From contig DCDL01000006.1 in the NCBI GenBank assembly GCA_002316385.1, positions 16,427 to 28,707 on the forward strand: a DNA stretch of 12,281 bases, given 5' to 3'. This stretch comes from Clostridium sp. UBA1056 (GTDB lineage: Bacteria > Bacillota > Clostridia > Clostridiales > Clostridiaceae). The notes under the pieces were generated by a model. The model ran no database searches. It was not told the origin of the DNA and worked only from the letters and a program-made list of their open reading frames with translations. This document shows positions 12,227 through 12,281 of the stretch, in pieces (position 1 is the first letter of the stretch; every line of letters begins with the position of its first letter). Both the position numbers and the translations under genes were made by a program.

Positions 12227-12281
12227 TTACTTGGATATTATTTCTTTAATAAAATGTTGTTTAGGCATCTGAAAATAAATA
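12227..12281 (-). CDS. probable C-terminal end of a gene entering from the right edge (partial)
   Basis: On the minus strand the last frame reads I-Y-F-Q-M-P-K-Q-H-F-I-K-E-I-I-S-K, then TAA at 12227-12229. The terminator at 12130-12167 follows about 60 bp downstream in the right orientation, which supports a real gene end here. Only 17 residues are visible, so no function can be proposed. Confidence 0.4.
   Translation of the reverse strand, partial: IYFQMPKQHFIKEIISK

Overview
The window looks like chromosome of a low-GC Firmicute, most likely Clostridium or a close relative. The reasons are very AT-rich spacers, strong purine ribosome sites (AAGGAG, GGAGG), some GTG starts, long perfect stem-loop terminators, and families typical of that group (SdpR/SdpI, DUF2278, a small alarmone synthetase, a long-form P5C dehydrogenase). 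This is read from sequence character and recognised families; no search was possible.

Layout, left to right. (1) 87-2095: an HxlR-family repressor (-) faces an Old Yellow Enzyme and a flavoredoxin-like flavin reductase (+). An imperfect palindrome lies in the shared promoter region and a 17-bp stem terminator closes the pair. This looks like an electrophile- or redox-responsive flavin module. (2) 2277-5556: single minus-strand accessory genes: an alpha/beta hydrolase, a P-loop kinase cut by a premature stop, then a RelA/SpoT-type (p)ppGpp synthetase followed by a VOC-fold protein. Between hydrolase and kinase are relics of a CatB/Vat-type acetyltransferase and of a possible TetR-like regulator. 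Two terminators and a run of G-tracts follow the VOC gene. (3) 5977-7665: a complete 562-residue L-glutamate-gamma-semialdehyde (P5C) dehydrogenase (+), with inverted repeats upstream and a 19-bp perfect terminator. (4) 7757-10282: a frameshifted GNAT acetyltransferase, a DUF2278 (YukJ-like) gene, short coding relics and the C-terminal part of a larger gene on the plus strand. (5) 10564-11901: an sdpR-sdpI operon (-) with a clear promoter overlapped by a palindrome, plus a third SdpI-like gene whose N-terminus is frameshifted. A partial minus-strand gene probably enters from the right edge.

Two themes run through the window. One is small stress and defence functions, each with its own regulator or terminator: flavin redox enzymes, acetyltransferases, a small kinase, a VOC protein, an alarmone synthetase and an Sdp-type immunity/sensor pair. 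The other is gene decay: at least four genes are broken by a stop, a frameshift or truncation, and several spacers hold coding scraps. A dispersed intergenic repeat occurs at 8479-8510 and 10452-10484, with a possible distant relative near 4166-4198. No RNA gene, CRISPR array, intact transposase or clearly new multi-gene system is visible. The most informative leads are the dispersed repeat, the sdpRI locus without a visible toxin, and the chain of relic genes.
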